Below the pieces are notes generated by a model that was given only the letters and a program-made list of their open reading frames with translations, did not search any database and was not told the DNA's origin. From positions 1 through 64,000 of the forward strand of contig JAJDTL010000054.1 in the NCBI GenBank assembly GCA_022827195.1: a stretch of DNA of 64,000 nucleotides, written 5' to 3'. The position numbers and the translations under genes were made by a program. The DNA comes from Caldilineaceae bacterium. Its GTDB lineage: Bacteria; Chloroflexota; Anaerolineae; Caldilineales; Caldilineaceae. Numbering within the stretch: position 1 is the first letter of the stretch; each line of letters opens with the position of its first letter. This document shows, piece by piece, positions 8,972 to 17,453 of the stretch.

Positions 8972-9155
8972 CAGCGCGATCGCACGCGCAGATTTCGACA
9001 AGCCAACGCCCAAAGGCTACCCGCCGCACTGGCATCTCAGCGTTTCCCGCCCGTCTTCCTGAGACGGAAACCGCTGAGGCCACCGCGAGATGCGGTGCTC
9101 TGTTCCCCTGCCTAGAGCGACAGGCGGAACACTGTAATCAGGAGGAAAACATTCG

Positions 9156-9764
9156 ATGACCGAAAACAAGAGCCAGCCCGCAGCCAATGTTTCGGTAGCT
9201 TCGCCACTGGTAATGACAATCGTTTCCGTAGTGGTCCTGATTGCCCTCTACGCATTCATTGGCAGAATAGAAGAGTTCACGCATGCCAGCTTCCTGGTTC
9301 CTTATAAGGAGTACATTTCAGTCGGCCTGGTCGTTATTTTGGGGCATGTGGCCGTTCAGGCAGGGACCAAGTGGGTTTTCGCTATCGTGCGAAGGCGGTC
9401 GTCATCGGACGTGGCCGGGTCGATGCGGATCATCGCCCGCCTGGTCGGATATGGTCTGATATTCTCCTTCATGGTGTCGGTACTGACCGACAACGCCGCG
9501 GCCGCGTTGACAATGGGCAGTTTTGCGGGCCTGGTGGCCGGTTTTGCCTCCCAAACCGTCATGGGCAACACGGTCGCCGGCATTTTTATGGCCATCTCTC
9601 GGCCAATAGGAATCGGAGAAAGAGTGACCATCGGCGGCAAGACGGGGACTGTGACCGACATCACACTGATGCACGTCATTTTGGATACGGATGATCAGCG
9701 AATTCTGATACCAAGCTCTACGACCGTGACAACGGTCCTGATCAAGCACAAGGCGAGCGAATGA
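9156..9764 (+). CDS. Small-conductance mechanosensitive channel (MscS family)
   Basis: A 202-residue inner-membrane channel that releases solutes under hypo-osmotic shock. It has membrane segments near 17-40, 50-70 and 85-105, and then the pore-lining glycine- and alanine-rich TM3 (SFAGLVAGFASQTVMGNTVAG) and a beta domain (IGERVTIGGKTGTVTDITL, ILIPSSTT). It is shorter than E. coli MscS (286) because the C-terminal alpha-beta domain is missing. AGGAGGAAAAC is placed 6 bases before the ATG. It stands alone on the plus strand and diverges from the sulfatase. Confidence 0.85.
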   Translation: MTENKSQPAANVSVASPLVMTIVSVVVLIALYAFIGRIEEFTHASFLVPYKEYISVGLVVILGHVAVQAGTKWVFAIVRRRSSSDVAGSMRIIARLVGYGLIFSFMVSVLTDNAAAALTMGSFAGLVAGFASQTVMGNTVAGIFMAISRPIGIGERVTIGGKTGTVTDITLMHVILDTDDQRILIPSSTTVTTVLIKHKASE

Positions 9765-9862
9765 CGAGGCCGGCTCGACTCGATGGGCAATCACCTTGAC
9801 GGAATTGCCAGGTCCCGACCGGCGGCAACCGATTCCGACTGCTGAAAGACGCGAGAATTGAG

Positions 9863-10345
9863 ATGGAACAGACAGTTTTGCAGAGTGTACGGACCCACTG
9901 GAGGGACCTGCGCGGACGTACCTACGACCTGCTGGACGTTCTGGTCGACGCCGACCTGAACGCCCGCCTCCCGTTCGCCGAGTCCCAGAACATTCTCTAC
10001 CAATTCTACTGTATGCTGGGGACGCAGGAGAGCTGGACGCCGGTGCTGCTGGAAGGTGGGATGCGCGGTTGGGGATGCAGCCTGAAACCGGCGCCCGCCG
10101 GAGAGGTGATGCCCATAGAACGGGTACGTGCGGCGATGGAGGCGGCGGACGGCGCATTGGAGACGGCGTTCGAGCGGGCGGACTGGCTACGCGTCTTTGA
10201 AAACGGCGCCACGCCGCTGGCAGGATACTATCGCCTGGTTGAGCATGAGTCCCACCATCATGGACAGTTGATCAATCTGATTTACGCCAACAACCTCCCG
10301 ATTCCCGAGAGTTGGGCCGATTCGTGGGCGCTCAAGCGCGACTGA
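9863..10345 (+). CDS. DinB/YfiT-like four-helix metal-binding protein
   Basis: A 160-residue DinB-superfamily protein. It shows the usual four-helix pattern, with an early helix EQTVLQSVRTHWRDL, a middle segment NILYQFYCMLGTQESW and the C-terminal metal-binding stretch EHESHHHGQ (His128 and His131-133). Relatives include bacillithiol S-transferases and thiol-dependent detoxification enzymes, and many have no known role. The gene follows mscS by about 100 bases and is followed by a strong intrinsic terminator. The ATG has only a weak upstream GAG. Confidence 0.7.
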   Translation: MEQTVLQSVRTHWRDLRGRTYDLLDVLVDADLNARLPFAESQNILYQFYCMLGTQESWTPVLLEGGMRGWGCSLKPAPAGEVMPIERVRAAMEAADGALETAFERADWLRVFENGATPLAGYYRLVEHESHHHGQLINLIYANNLPIPESWADSWALKRD

Positions 10346-10389
10346 GAGTAGGCGCGGCGGGGCACTGAGACCAGAAGAATAGACGAGTA

Positions 10390-10423
10390 AAGCGGCAGCC
10401 TCGCGCGGAAGCTGCCGCTTTTT
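10390..10423 (+). terminator. Rho-independent terminator after the DinB-like gene
   Basis: Perfect 10-bp inverted repeat (10390-10399 with 10411-10420), 11-base loop, followed by a run of five T at 10419-10423. It ends the plus-strand transcript. The minus-strand side has only a short T run, so termination of the convergent lipoprotein gene is less certain. Confidence 0.85.
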
Positions 10424-10483
10424 GCTGCATATCAGTCTAGTGCCCGGTAGCCGGCACAGATCGGGCTGCGGAAGTAGAGGCCG

Positions 10484-11917
10484 TCACTCCAATCTCAGGA
10501 ACGAGGCCGAAGCCCATGCTGGACCTCCCACCTCGGTGCCCACAAGGAGGGCCCATTCCCCGTCCAGGCTGAAGCCGAGGATCGAGTAGTTTTCGCTGTC
10601 CTGGACGTGGCCGACGATCGGTGCCTCGAGGGAGGGACCGCCGCGCAGGCGCAGGCGTCCGAAACGGCCTACGGAAATGGTGGCGCGGCCCATCTCCACG
10701 ACCAGCTCTATCTCGCGCAGCTCCACCAGCGAGGCTGAGACCCAGACCGGGTCCTCAGTTTCGTAGAAGAAGATCGCCACCCAGTCCTCATCGGCGCTGA
10801 AACCGGCGACGGGGTAGGTTTCGCCGGCGACCACGCCTGCCAGGACTTCGGAGATGGTTTCGGGCTTGCTGCGGACGCGCAGGGCACGGCTGGTGACGAT
10901 CGCCAACTGGGTGGTGACATCGCCCCGCTTGAGCAACAAGGTCTGAGCCGGCGTGACTGTGATTTCTTCAGACACCGCGGTTTCCTCGGCGTCCGCTACG
11001 GCGATCGACATCTCGCCGATGGTTACTGCGAAGGCCGGGCTAATCGGGTCTCCTTCCTCCAGTACCGGCATATCCGGGCCGGGGAATTCGAAGACATCGA
11101 AGACACCGCCGTCAACGTGGAGCATGGCGTAGAGCGTCTCGGTGGCGGCATCGACGTCGATGTAGACGGTAAGTTCGGTGTGGACGCCGGCCTCGACGGG
11201 CGCCTGCCCGATGATCGGACCGAATGAACCGGCATCATCGGCGTGGACAACGATCCAGCCCTTCTCGGGGGCCACCGCTTCGGCAATCGTAATCGCGCCC
11301 CTGATCACATCCTGGGCGACAACGGTGAGGCTGGGCTTCAGGTCCTGCATTGCCGAGCTGCCGTCGTCGAGCTCCTCCTCGGCTTCGGCTCCCGCGGCGG
11401 TCTCACCATCGTCGGAGGCCGTCTCGGCAGCGGTCTCTTCGCCCATGGCGGGGTCGTCGGAGGACTCTGCGGACACGTTCTCGGACGCCATTTCCTCGAC
11501 GACGTCGGAGACAAGCAGCGCGGCGACGTCCCCGTTCAACGTCACATCCTCCGACCAGACCCAGCCAATTGTCTCCACATCCGGCACGCGCACCATGAGC
11601 CAGCTGCCGTCATCGGTGCGCCCGATTACCGGGATCAGGTCGTCCTGTATCAGACCGGCGATGATGGGCGAGCGGGCATCGGCCTCCTTGCGCACGCGCA
11701 GCGCGTTGGCCACGACCGTCGCTTGCAGGGTGACCATTTGCGGTTCAGCAGGTTCGGCGTTGCCTTCCGGTGCGGGTTGTGCGACAGGCGTCAAGAAGGT
11801 CGAATCATCATTTTCGATGGGTTGACAACCTGCGAGCAAAAGGGCCAGAATCGCCAGTGCCCAGACCGCGGCAGGTCGCCGTGCGCCGCACAGAAAGACG
11901 CTAAAGCGAGTAGGCAT
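10484..11917 (-). CDS. SH3b and DUF7282-type surface lipoprotein
   Basis: A 477-residue exported lipoprotein. The signal peptide ends in a lipobox LLAGC (Cys31), followed by a linker rich in Pro, Glu and Ala. An SH3b-like domain (NALRVRKEADARSPIIAGL) comes first, then an acidic spacer, a DUF7282-like module (IRGAITIAEAV, GWIVVHADDAGSFGPIIG) and two further SH3b-like domains (RALRVRSKPETISEVLAG, GRLRLRGGPSLEAPIVG). SH3b domains usually bind peptidoglycan or surface polymers. The ATG at 11917 is preferred over one 39 bases upstream because GGGAGG precedes it. It is a monocistronic gene with no obvious partner. Confidence 0.75.
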   Translation of the reverse strand: MPTRFSVFLCGARRPAAVWALAILALLLAGCQPIENDDSTFLTPVAQPAPEGNAEPAEPQMVTLQATVVANALRVRKEADARSPIIAGLIQDDLIPVIGRTDDGSWLMVRVPDVETIGWVWSEDVTLNGDVAALLVSDVVEEMASENVSAESSDDPAMGEETAAETASDDGETAAGAEAEEELDDGSSAMQDLKPSLTVVAQDVIRGAITIAEAVAPEKGWIVVHADDAGSFGPIIGQAPVEAGVHTELTVYIDVDAATETLYAMLHVDGGVFDVFEFPGPDMPVLEEGDPISPAFAVTIGEMSIAVADAEETAVSEEITVTPAQTLLLKRGDVTTQLAIVTSRALRVRSKPETISEVLAGVVAGETYPVAGFSADEDWVAIFFYETEDPVWVSASLVELREIELVVEMGRATISVGRFGRLRLRGGPSLEAPIVGHVQDSENYSILGFSLDGEWALLVGTEVGGPAWASASFLRLE

Positions 11918-12390
11918 AGTTCCTCCCAACTGTCGATAGATCGGGCGCAGTAGCATTGGCTCTGGAGAAGTAAGCAGGTGTCATCAGTCAAAGATACGCC
12001 TCGAACGGGCGGAAGCGCATTGAATTATTATGGCACGGCGAAAGAAAGCCGGCCAAATGGATTTGGCTAATCGTTGTAGTCAAAACCATCGAATCAAGGT
12101 ACGCGCATTCTAATCGACGAGAAACAGTGCAGATTTTGTAGGCGGTTTGTCGGTTACGTTTCGCAACAGAGGCCGGTCTCGCCAGCCAAAAGCCAAACGG
12201 GAGCTTCCACGAGAACAGGCGTTCGTTGTTTGCAGGAATCTGGTTTGACAGGGGGCTTTCGGTTCAATATACTGGTCGCATCCACGGCATATGGCCTTAC
12301 GCTTACCTCAGCCGACGCCAACGTATTACAGGGCAGAGCATTCTCTATCCGTCATCGAAAGGGCCTAATCACACACCAAGGAGAACAGCT
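11918..12390. other. Intergenic region with operon 1 promoter
   Basis: About 470 bases separate the divergent lipoprotein gene and the first importer operon. Apart from the strong promoter at 12245-12273 and a leader of about 110 bases, no gene, tRNA or clear operator was found. An open frame from 12226 is only an upstream extension of the binding protein gene. Confidence 0.5.
12245..12273 (+). promoter_or_regulatory. Sigma70-like promoter of sugar operon 1
   Basis: A consensus -35 TTGACA (12245-12250) is followed by a 17-base spacer and a -10 TATACT (12268-12273), about 110 bases before the binding-protein ATG. This is the closest match to consensus in the window. Confidence 0.75.
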
Positions 12391-13782
12391 ATGACTGACA
12401 GGGATCGTAACTTTGTATCCAGGCGTGACTTCCTGCGCGTTTCAGCGTTTGCGACCGCCGGTGCGGCGCTGGCTGCGTGCGCACCGCCAGCAGCGGCGCC
12501 GGCAGACCAGGGCGGCGGGGAAGAGGCCATGCCCGCCGAAGCAGACACCGGTGTTTCCCTGTGGAGCTGGGGCACGGCGATGGCCCGCTACCGAAGTCCG
12601 GAGGGCGAGGACATCTTCGCGGATACGCTAAAAGCGGATACCGGGTTGGACCTGGAGCTTGGCATGGTCGACCACCCGGACATGGCGGCGAAGCTCAAGG
12701 CGGCCCTGCCCGCGGGCACCGGTCCCGACCTGCTGAACACCGACTTTGACATCATGGGGCCATTCTGGGGTTTTGTTGAGCCGCTCAACGACCGCGGCGA
12801 GGCCGAATGGGGCGCGAGCTGGAAGGAGGACACCTTCTCGGGCGCGGCGTTAAGTGAAATGGAACTGGTCGCCGGTATCGAGGACCTTCCGGGCGAGGCT
12901 CTCTACCTGCCCGGCAACATGCAGCTGCTTGGCTGGCTCTATTACTGGATTCCCACGTTCGAAGAGCGCGGTATCGATTCGTCTGCGCTGCAAACATGGG
13001 ACGACTTCGAAGCCCTTTGCCAGTCCTTCCTGGACGATGGCATCTCGCCGATCGGCGGCTACTACCATCCCGCCAACCTGGTCGACTGGTTCAAGAGCCT
13101 GGTCGAGGTGACAGGTCGGGGTCAGCTGGACGAGGTGCAGGTGGGGAACGGTTCATTCACCGACGCGGGGGTGGTTGACGCGTTCGACCTGTTCGCCAAG
13201 GTGTATAACGATTACATGCAGGAAGGGGCGATCGGCGCGCAGGACGGCAATGCGGTGCGCGAGCCGTTCTGGAACGGTACAGGTGAGAGGCCGATGATAA
13301 ACATTTTCACCGGCACGCCCTATTTTGGCTTCCTCAACCACGAGTCGGAAGTCATCCGCGACGCCATGAATAACCACGTGGGCACGTTCCTGCTGCCAGG
13401 CTCTAGGGGACTGGCCGCGACCGATGCCGGTGTGGCCATGGTCTCCGAGTCGCAGCGCAAGGACAACGCCTGGGAGTACATGAAATGGCGCACGCTTGGT
13501 CCTGGGGCGGAGCAGATTGCGAGAACGGGGCAGCCGATGGGCGCCAAGGCGATCGAGGTCCCGCCGCAGAACACCGACTTCGACAAGAATCTTGGTGAGC
13601 CGTTGCTGGAAGCGATGGTCAGCGGCGACAACGTCTTCCGCCGCGTCCTCTGCACCGATGTCTACCAGCAGCTGGGCATCGTGCTGCCGGGCGTGACCGC
13701 CGGACTGATCACGGCGGAGGAGGCGGCCCAGGAGGTCCAGGACGCCTTCGACATGTCCTGCCAAAACTGGGTAAAGTCTTAG
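12391..13782 (+). CDS. Sugar ABC transporter substrate-binding lipoprotein
   Basis: A 463-residue extracellular solute-binding protein (family 1, MalE-like) that captures sugars or oligosaccharides. The N terminus has a twin-arginine motif SRRDFLRV (Arg11-Arg12) and a lipobox-like LAAC (Cys30), followed by an alanine- and proline-rich linker, so it is Tat-exported and membrane anchored. Aromatic-rich binding clefts are seen (WSWGTAMARY, WYYWIP-like). AAGGAGAACAGCT precedes the ATG at 12391. A perfect 15-bp hairpin follows the stop and precedes the permease genes. Operon 1 contains no ATPase. Confidence 0.9.
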   Translation: MTDRDRNFVSRRDFLRVSAFATAGAALAACAPPAAAPADQGGGEEAMPAEADTGVSLWSWGTAMARYRSPEGEDIFADTLKADTGLDLELGMVDHPDMAAKLKAALPAGTGPDLLNTDFDIMGPFWGFVEPLNDRGEAEWGASWKEDTFSGAALSEMELVAGIEDLPGEALYLPGNMQLLGWLYYWIPTFEERGIDSSALQTWDDFEALCQSFLDDGISPIGGYYHPANLVDWFKSLVEVTGRGQLDEVQVGNGSFTDAGVVDAFDLFAKVYNDYMQEGAIGAQDGNAVREPFWNGTGERPMINIFTGTPYFGFLNHESEVIRDAMNNHVGTFLLPGSRGLAATDAGVAMVSESQRKDNAWEYMKWRTLGPGAEQIARTGQPMGAKAIEVPPQNTDFDKNLGEPLLEAMVSGDNVFRRVLCTDVYQQLGIVLPGVTAGLITAEEAAQEVQDAFDMSCQNWVKS

Positions 13783-13791
13783 TTTATACAT

Positions 13792-13825
13792 CGTCACCGG
13801 CCGCGCAGGGGCGCGGCCGGTGACG
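13792..13825 (+). promoter_or_regulatory. Intercistronic hairpin after binding-protein gene
   Basis: A perfect 15-bp inverted repeat (13792-13806 with 13811-13825) with a 4-base loop lies between the binding protein and permease genes. No T run follows, so it should stabilise or partly attenuate the mRNA and raise binding protein over permease. Confidence 0.75.
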
Positions 13826-13857
13826 GACACACACATCTGCTTCAGACCACTGACCGA

Positions 13858-14802
13858 ATGGCAACTGCGGCGGCAGGCGCAACGCGACAGCGGGACGATC
13901 AGAGCGCGATGCAGCGGCTCGCACGCGTGCTGCGCGCCAACGGCGGCTTTCTGTTCATCCTGCCCGGGCTGATCGTCTACCTGGGGTTTATCGCCTGGCC
14001 GATTATCGCCACCCTCTATAACGGTTTTTTTGTCTGGGATGGGATCAGCCCTGACCGCGAGTTCACCGGGCTGGACCACTACGTGCGTCTGCTGACAAAA
14101 GACCGCGCCTTCCGTCTCAGCATCCGCAACAATATATATTGGGCGATCATCACCGTCGTCTCTCTATCGATCGCCGGCTTTCTCTTCGCCTGGCTGCTCA
14201 ATCAGCGCATCCGTTTCCGCAACACCTACCGCGCCGCATTCTTCCTCCCTGTAACCGCCTCGCTCGTCGTGATCGGCTATACCTGGGAGTTCATCTACCA
14301 GCCCGAAGTCGGGATGCTCAACCACACGCTGCGCGAGCTCGGATTGGAGAATCTGACCCGCATCTGGCTGGCGGACCCCGACGTTACTATCTTTGCCATC
14401 ATTTTTGTCTCGTTATGGGCTTCGCTCGGATTCTGGGTCGTCGTTTTTCTGGCTGCCTTGCAGGCCGTTCCGCAGGACCTGTACGATTGCGCCGCGGTCG
14501 ACGGCGCGACCGGTTTTCGCCAGATGTGGCATGTGGCGGTGCCGCTGACGATGGGCACGACGCGGGCCTTGTGGATTCTGGGTCTGATCCGCTCGATCAA
14601 TGCGTTCGCTCTAGTCTTCCTGCTCTCGCGCGGGGGGCCTTACCACGCCTCGGAGGTAATCGCGTATCAGATCTACGATCTGGCATTCAGGACCAATCAC
14701 ACCGGCTATGCCTCCGCGCTTTCGGTCCTGCTGCTGCTCATTTCGGCGGTTGTTACCATATTCCAGCTGCTCCTCATGCGAGGACGCCGCGTTCAGCTAT
14801 AG
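13858..14802 (+). CDS. Sugar ABC transporter permease (MalF type)
   Basis: Inner-membrane permease of 314 residues with six predicted helices, starting near residue 28 (GFLFILPGLIVYLGFIAWPII). The EAA loop reads LYDCAAVDGATGFRQMWHVAVPL and contacts the ATPase. It forms a heterodimer with the following permease. The ATG at 13858 has little ribosome-binding sequence and the hairpin lies just upstream. The cognate ATPase is not in this operon and is probably a shared MsmK-type protein encoded elsewhere. Confidence 0.9.
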   Translation: MATAAAGATRQRDDQSAMQRLARVLRANGGFLFILPGLIVYLGFIAWPIIATLYNGFFVWDGISPDREFTGLDHYVRLLTKDRAFRLSIRNNIYWAIITVVSLSIAGFLFAWLLNQRIRFRNTYRAAFFLPVTASLVVIGYTWEFIYQPEVGMLNHTLRELGLENLTRIWLADPDVTIFAIIFVSLWASLGFWVVVFLAALQAVPQDLYDCAAVDGATGFRQMWHVAVPLTMGTTRALWILGLIRSINAFALVFLLSRGGPYHASEVIAYQIYDLAFRTNHTGYASALSVLLLLISAVVTIFQLLLMRGRRVQL

Positions 14803-14829
14803 GCAGGCTCCGGTTTGGAGGGTTCCCTG

Positions 14830-15669
14830 ATGGGGTTCAAGTTCAGCAGAAAATCAGTTCTTACGCATGCGGTGCTGATCTTTTTCTCTTTCATCATGAT
14901 CTTCCCCTGGCTGATCGCACTTTCGACCGGCCTGAAAGCGCCCGGCGAGTCCGCCCTGAACAGGGGGCTGATCCCGCATGAGATATCGCTGGGCAATTTC
15001 GCGAAGGCCTGGGAGATCGCCAATGTGCCTGTTTTGGCATTCAACAGCTTTGTTATTACGGCGGCGTCGGTGGTGGCGATCCTCTTTCTTGCCTCGCTGG
15101 CGGCCTATGGATTCGCCCGGCTCGATTTCGCGTTCAAGGAGCCGTTTTACCTGCTCTTTCTGGCCGGGCTGATGTTGCAGGCGGCTGCGATCATGGTGCC
15201 GCTCTACCAGGTAAACGTGACCTTCAAACTTCTGGACACCTATTTCGCCATGATCGGGCCCTACGTGGCGCTTGGCCTTCCCTTCGCCATCCTGATTTTG
15301 CGCGGCTTCTTTGAAGGGCTGCCAGAAGAGATCGAAGACGCGGCCCTGATGGACGGTGCAACCCGCTTCACCATCTACTGGCGCATCATGCTGCCGCTGA
15401 CGCGGCCGGCGCTGGCTACCGTCGCCATCTTCACCGGCCTGGGGACGTGGAACGACTTCCTGCTGCCGATGCTGATGACCAGCAAACCGGGTCTGCGCAC
15501 GATGCCGCTGGGGCTTATCCTGTTCGAGCTCGAAGGGGCTATCGGCTTCGTCCTGCACGAGTACCGTTTCGCGCTGATCATCATGATGACGGTCCCCCTT
15601 ATCATCGTTTTCCTCCTCTTACAGCGCCAGTTCATGAGCGGCCTCACCGCCGGCGCGATCAAGGGATAG
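14830..15669 (+). CDS. Sugar ABC transporter permease (MalG type)
   Basis: Second permease, 279 residues, with about six helices (VLTHAVLIFFSFIMIFPWLI first). The EAA motif is EIEDAALMDGATRFTIYWRIMLPLTRPA. The ATG at 14830 is selected because GGAGGG lies 8 bases upstream; an in-frame TTG at 14815 is weaker. The gene follows the first permease by 27 bases and precedes the glycosidase-like genes by 8 bases, so all are one transcript. Confidence 0.9.
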   Translation: MGFKFSRKSVLTHAVLIFFSFIMIFPWLIALSTGLKAPGESALNRGLIPHEISLGNFAKAWEIANVPVLAFNSFVITAASVVAILFLASLAAYGFARLDFAFKEPFYLLFLAGLMLQAAAIMVPLYQVNVTFKLLDTYFAMIGPYVALGLPFAILILRGFFEGLPEEIEDAALMDGATRFTIYWRIMLPLTRPALATVAIFTGLGTWNDFLLPMLMTSKPGLRTMPLGLILFELEGAIGFVLHEYRFALIIMMTVPLIIVFLLLQRQFMSGLTAGAIKG

Positions 15670-15677
15670 GGCGCTCA

Positions 15678-17414
15678 ATGCCCCCGCAAAACCATGTGGT
15701 CGAATGGAGCTATGCCTCCGGCAAGCTCTACGACGACCCATTCAATCAGGTAGCGCTCGACGTTGACATCATCGATCCGGAAGGAGAGGTGCGCAGCGTC
15801 CCCGCGTTTTGGCGCGGGCAACAGGAGTGGGGCGTGCGCTACGCCTCCCCCAAGGTCGGGCGGCACCGCTTCCGGACACGCTGCTCCGATAGCGCCAACG
15901 ACAGCCTGCACGGGCAGGAGGGCGCGATCGAAATCACGCCCTATGACGGCGACAACCTCCTCCTGCGGCGCGGGCCTTTGCGCGTCGCCGGTAACGGCGG
16001 CCACCTGGAGCACTGCGATGGCACGCCTTTTTTCTGGCTGGGGGACACCTGGTGGATGGGGCTGGTGAAACGCCTGCCCTGGCCCGATGGCTTCAAGCGC
16101 CTCAGCGCCGACCGCGTGCAGAAGGGCTTCACCGTCATTCAGCTGGTCGCCGGCCTTTACCCGGACATGCCGCCCTTTGACCCGCGCGGCGCCAACGAGG
16201 CCGGTTTCCCCTGGGAGGAAGATTTCAGCCGCGTCAATCCGGCCTGGTTCGACATGGCGGACCGGCGGATCGACTGGCTGGTGCAGAGCGGGCTGCTACC
16301 GAGCATCGTCGGCTGCTGGGGCTACTTCATGGATTTCGCCGGCGAGGAGAGGATCAAGCAGCACTGGCGCTATCTCGTAGCCCGCTACGGGGCTTATCCC
16401 GTCGTCTGGGACGTGGCGGGCGAGGCGCTGATGCCGCACTACAGCCACCCGCACTGGCAGGATATCTACGCGGCCGCGCTGAGGCAACGGGCTGATGACG
16501 AGGGCGGCGTGGCAAAGACGCGTCTCAAACGCGAGGACCTGTCGAGCCGGGTGCAGGAGCGGCAAGACAGTGTGCGCACGGCGTGGACGCGCGTCGCCGG
16601 CTATCTACGCGGCGTCGATCCTTACAGGCACCCGATGACGATCCACCCCGGCACCGGCGGCATCTGGTCCTACGATCACGTTGACGATCCTTCGGTCATC
16701 GACGTAGACATTACGCAGTGCGGTCTCCACGACATACTCACGTTTCCGCAGATCCTGGACGAAGTCTCCAAACAGGCGCCGCGAAAGCCGCGCATGCCGC
16801 GCTTCGTGGGCGAGTCCTGTTACGAGGGCGAGGGCGGCTGGAACTGGGAAAACGTACAGCGGCTGATGTTTTGGGGGAGCGTGCTGAGCGGTGCGGCCGG
16901 TCATACCTACGGCGCCAGCGGGATCTGGCAGGTGAACACGCGCGAGGTGCCCTACGGCCCCAGCCCGCGCATCTACGGGGAGGGGTTCGATGAGGACCCG
17001 TGGGAGGAGGCGATGCAGTTCGCCGGCTCGCGGCAGGTGGGGTTGGGCCGCCGCCTGCTGGAGCGCTATCGATGGTGGCGCTTTGATCCGGCGCCGCAAT
17101 GGATCACGCAGCGGGGCGCGCACCACTTCAAGCCGCTGCAAGAGTACATCAGACCGTTCGCGGCGGGCATCGCGGGGGAAGTTCGCGTCATTTTTATCCC
17201 GGTACGTTACCTGATCACCGTCAGGGAAATCGAGCCGGACGCCGGCTACCGCGCCTACTACTTCGATCCGCGGTACGGGCGGGACTATGATGCCGGAGAC
17301 GTGGTCCCGGACGAACAGGGTACGTGGCAGCCGCCGAGACCGCCTATCATTCAGGATTGGGTGCTTGTACTGGAACGCAAAAAGACTGATACCGGCCCTG
17401 TCACAGTTCATTGA
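15678..17414 (+). CDS. DUF5060/DUF4038 glycosidase-like protein A
   Basis: A 578-residue protein of the DUF4038 (GH140-like, apiosidase-related) type with an N-terminal beta-sandwich DUF5060 region (WSYASGKLYDDPFNQVALDV). The TIM-barrel core shows FFWLGDTWWMGL, KGFTVIQLVAGLYPDMPPF, VVWDVAGEALMPHY and RFVGESCYEGEG, where the Glu residues of GEA and GESCYEG are candidate catalytic acids. No signal peptide is seen, so it should act in the cytoplasm on imported oligosaccharides. A close paralogue follows 39 bases later. Confidence 0.75.
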   Translation: MPPQNHVVEWSYASGKLYDDPFNQVALDVDIIDPEGEVRSVPAFWRGQQEWGVRYASPKVGRHRFRTRCSDSANDSLHGQEGAIEITPYDGDNLLLRRGPLRVAGNGGHLEHCDGTPFFWLGDTWWMGLVKRLPWPDGFKRLSADRVQKGFTVIQLVAGLYPDMPPFDPRGANEAGFPWEEDFSRVNPAWFDMADRRIDWLVQSGLLPSIVGCWGYFMDFAGEERIKQHWRYLVARYGAYPVVWDVAGEALMPHYSHPHWQDIYAAALRQRADDEGGVAKTRLKREDLSSRVQERQDSVRTAWTRVAGYLRGVDPYRHPMTIHPGTGGIWSYDHVDDPSVIDVDITQCGLHDILTFPQILDEVSKQAPRKPRMPRFVGESCYEGEGGWNWENVQRLMFWGSVLSGAAGHTYGASGIWQVNTREVPYGPSPRIYGEGFDEDPWEEAMQFAGSRQVGLGRRLLERYRWWRFDPAPQWITQRGAHHFKPLQEYIRPFAAGIAGEVRVIFIPVRYLITVREIEPDAGYRAYYFDPRYGRDYDAGDVVPDEQGTWQPPRPPIIQDWVLVLERKKTDTGPVTVH

Positions 17415-17440
17415 CCACAGTTCGCTGTCCACTGCGGTCC
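17400..17440. repeat. ACTG-type short repeats between paralogues
   Basis: Short CACAGTTC / CCACTG repeats of the same kind as at 3930-3976 overlap the end of protein A and precede the Shine-Dalgarno GGAG of protein B. Confidence 0.4.
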
Positions 17441-17453
17441 GGAGAAAACAACA

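Noticed and set aside
12120-12240. Possible tRNA or small RNA in the gap before operon 1
   Set aside because: No cloverleaf arms with a matching acceptor stem or GTTCRA-type loop could be built by eye; only the promoter is supported.
13792-13825. Hairpin as a full transcription terminator
   Set aside because: No T run follows and permease genes lie just downstream in the same direction, so it is better read as an mRNA-stabilising or attenuating element.
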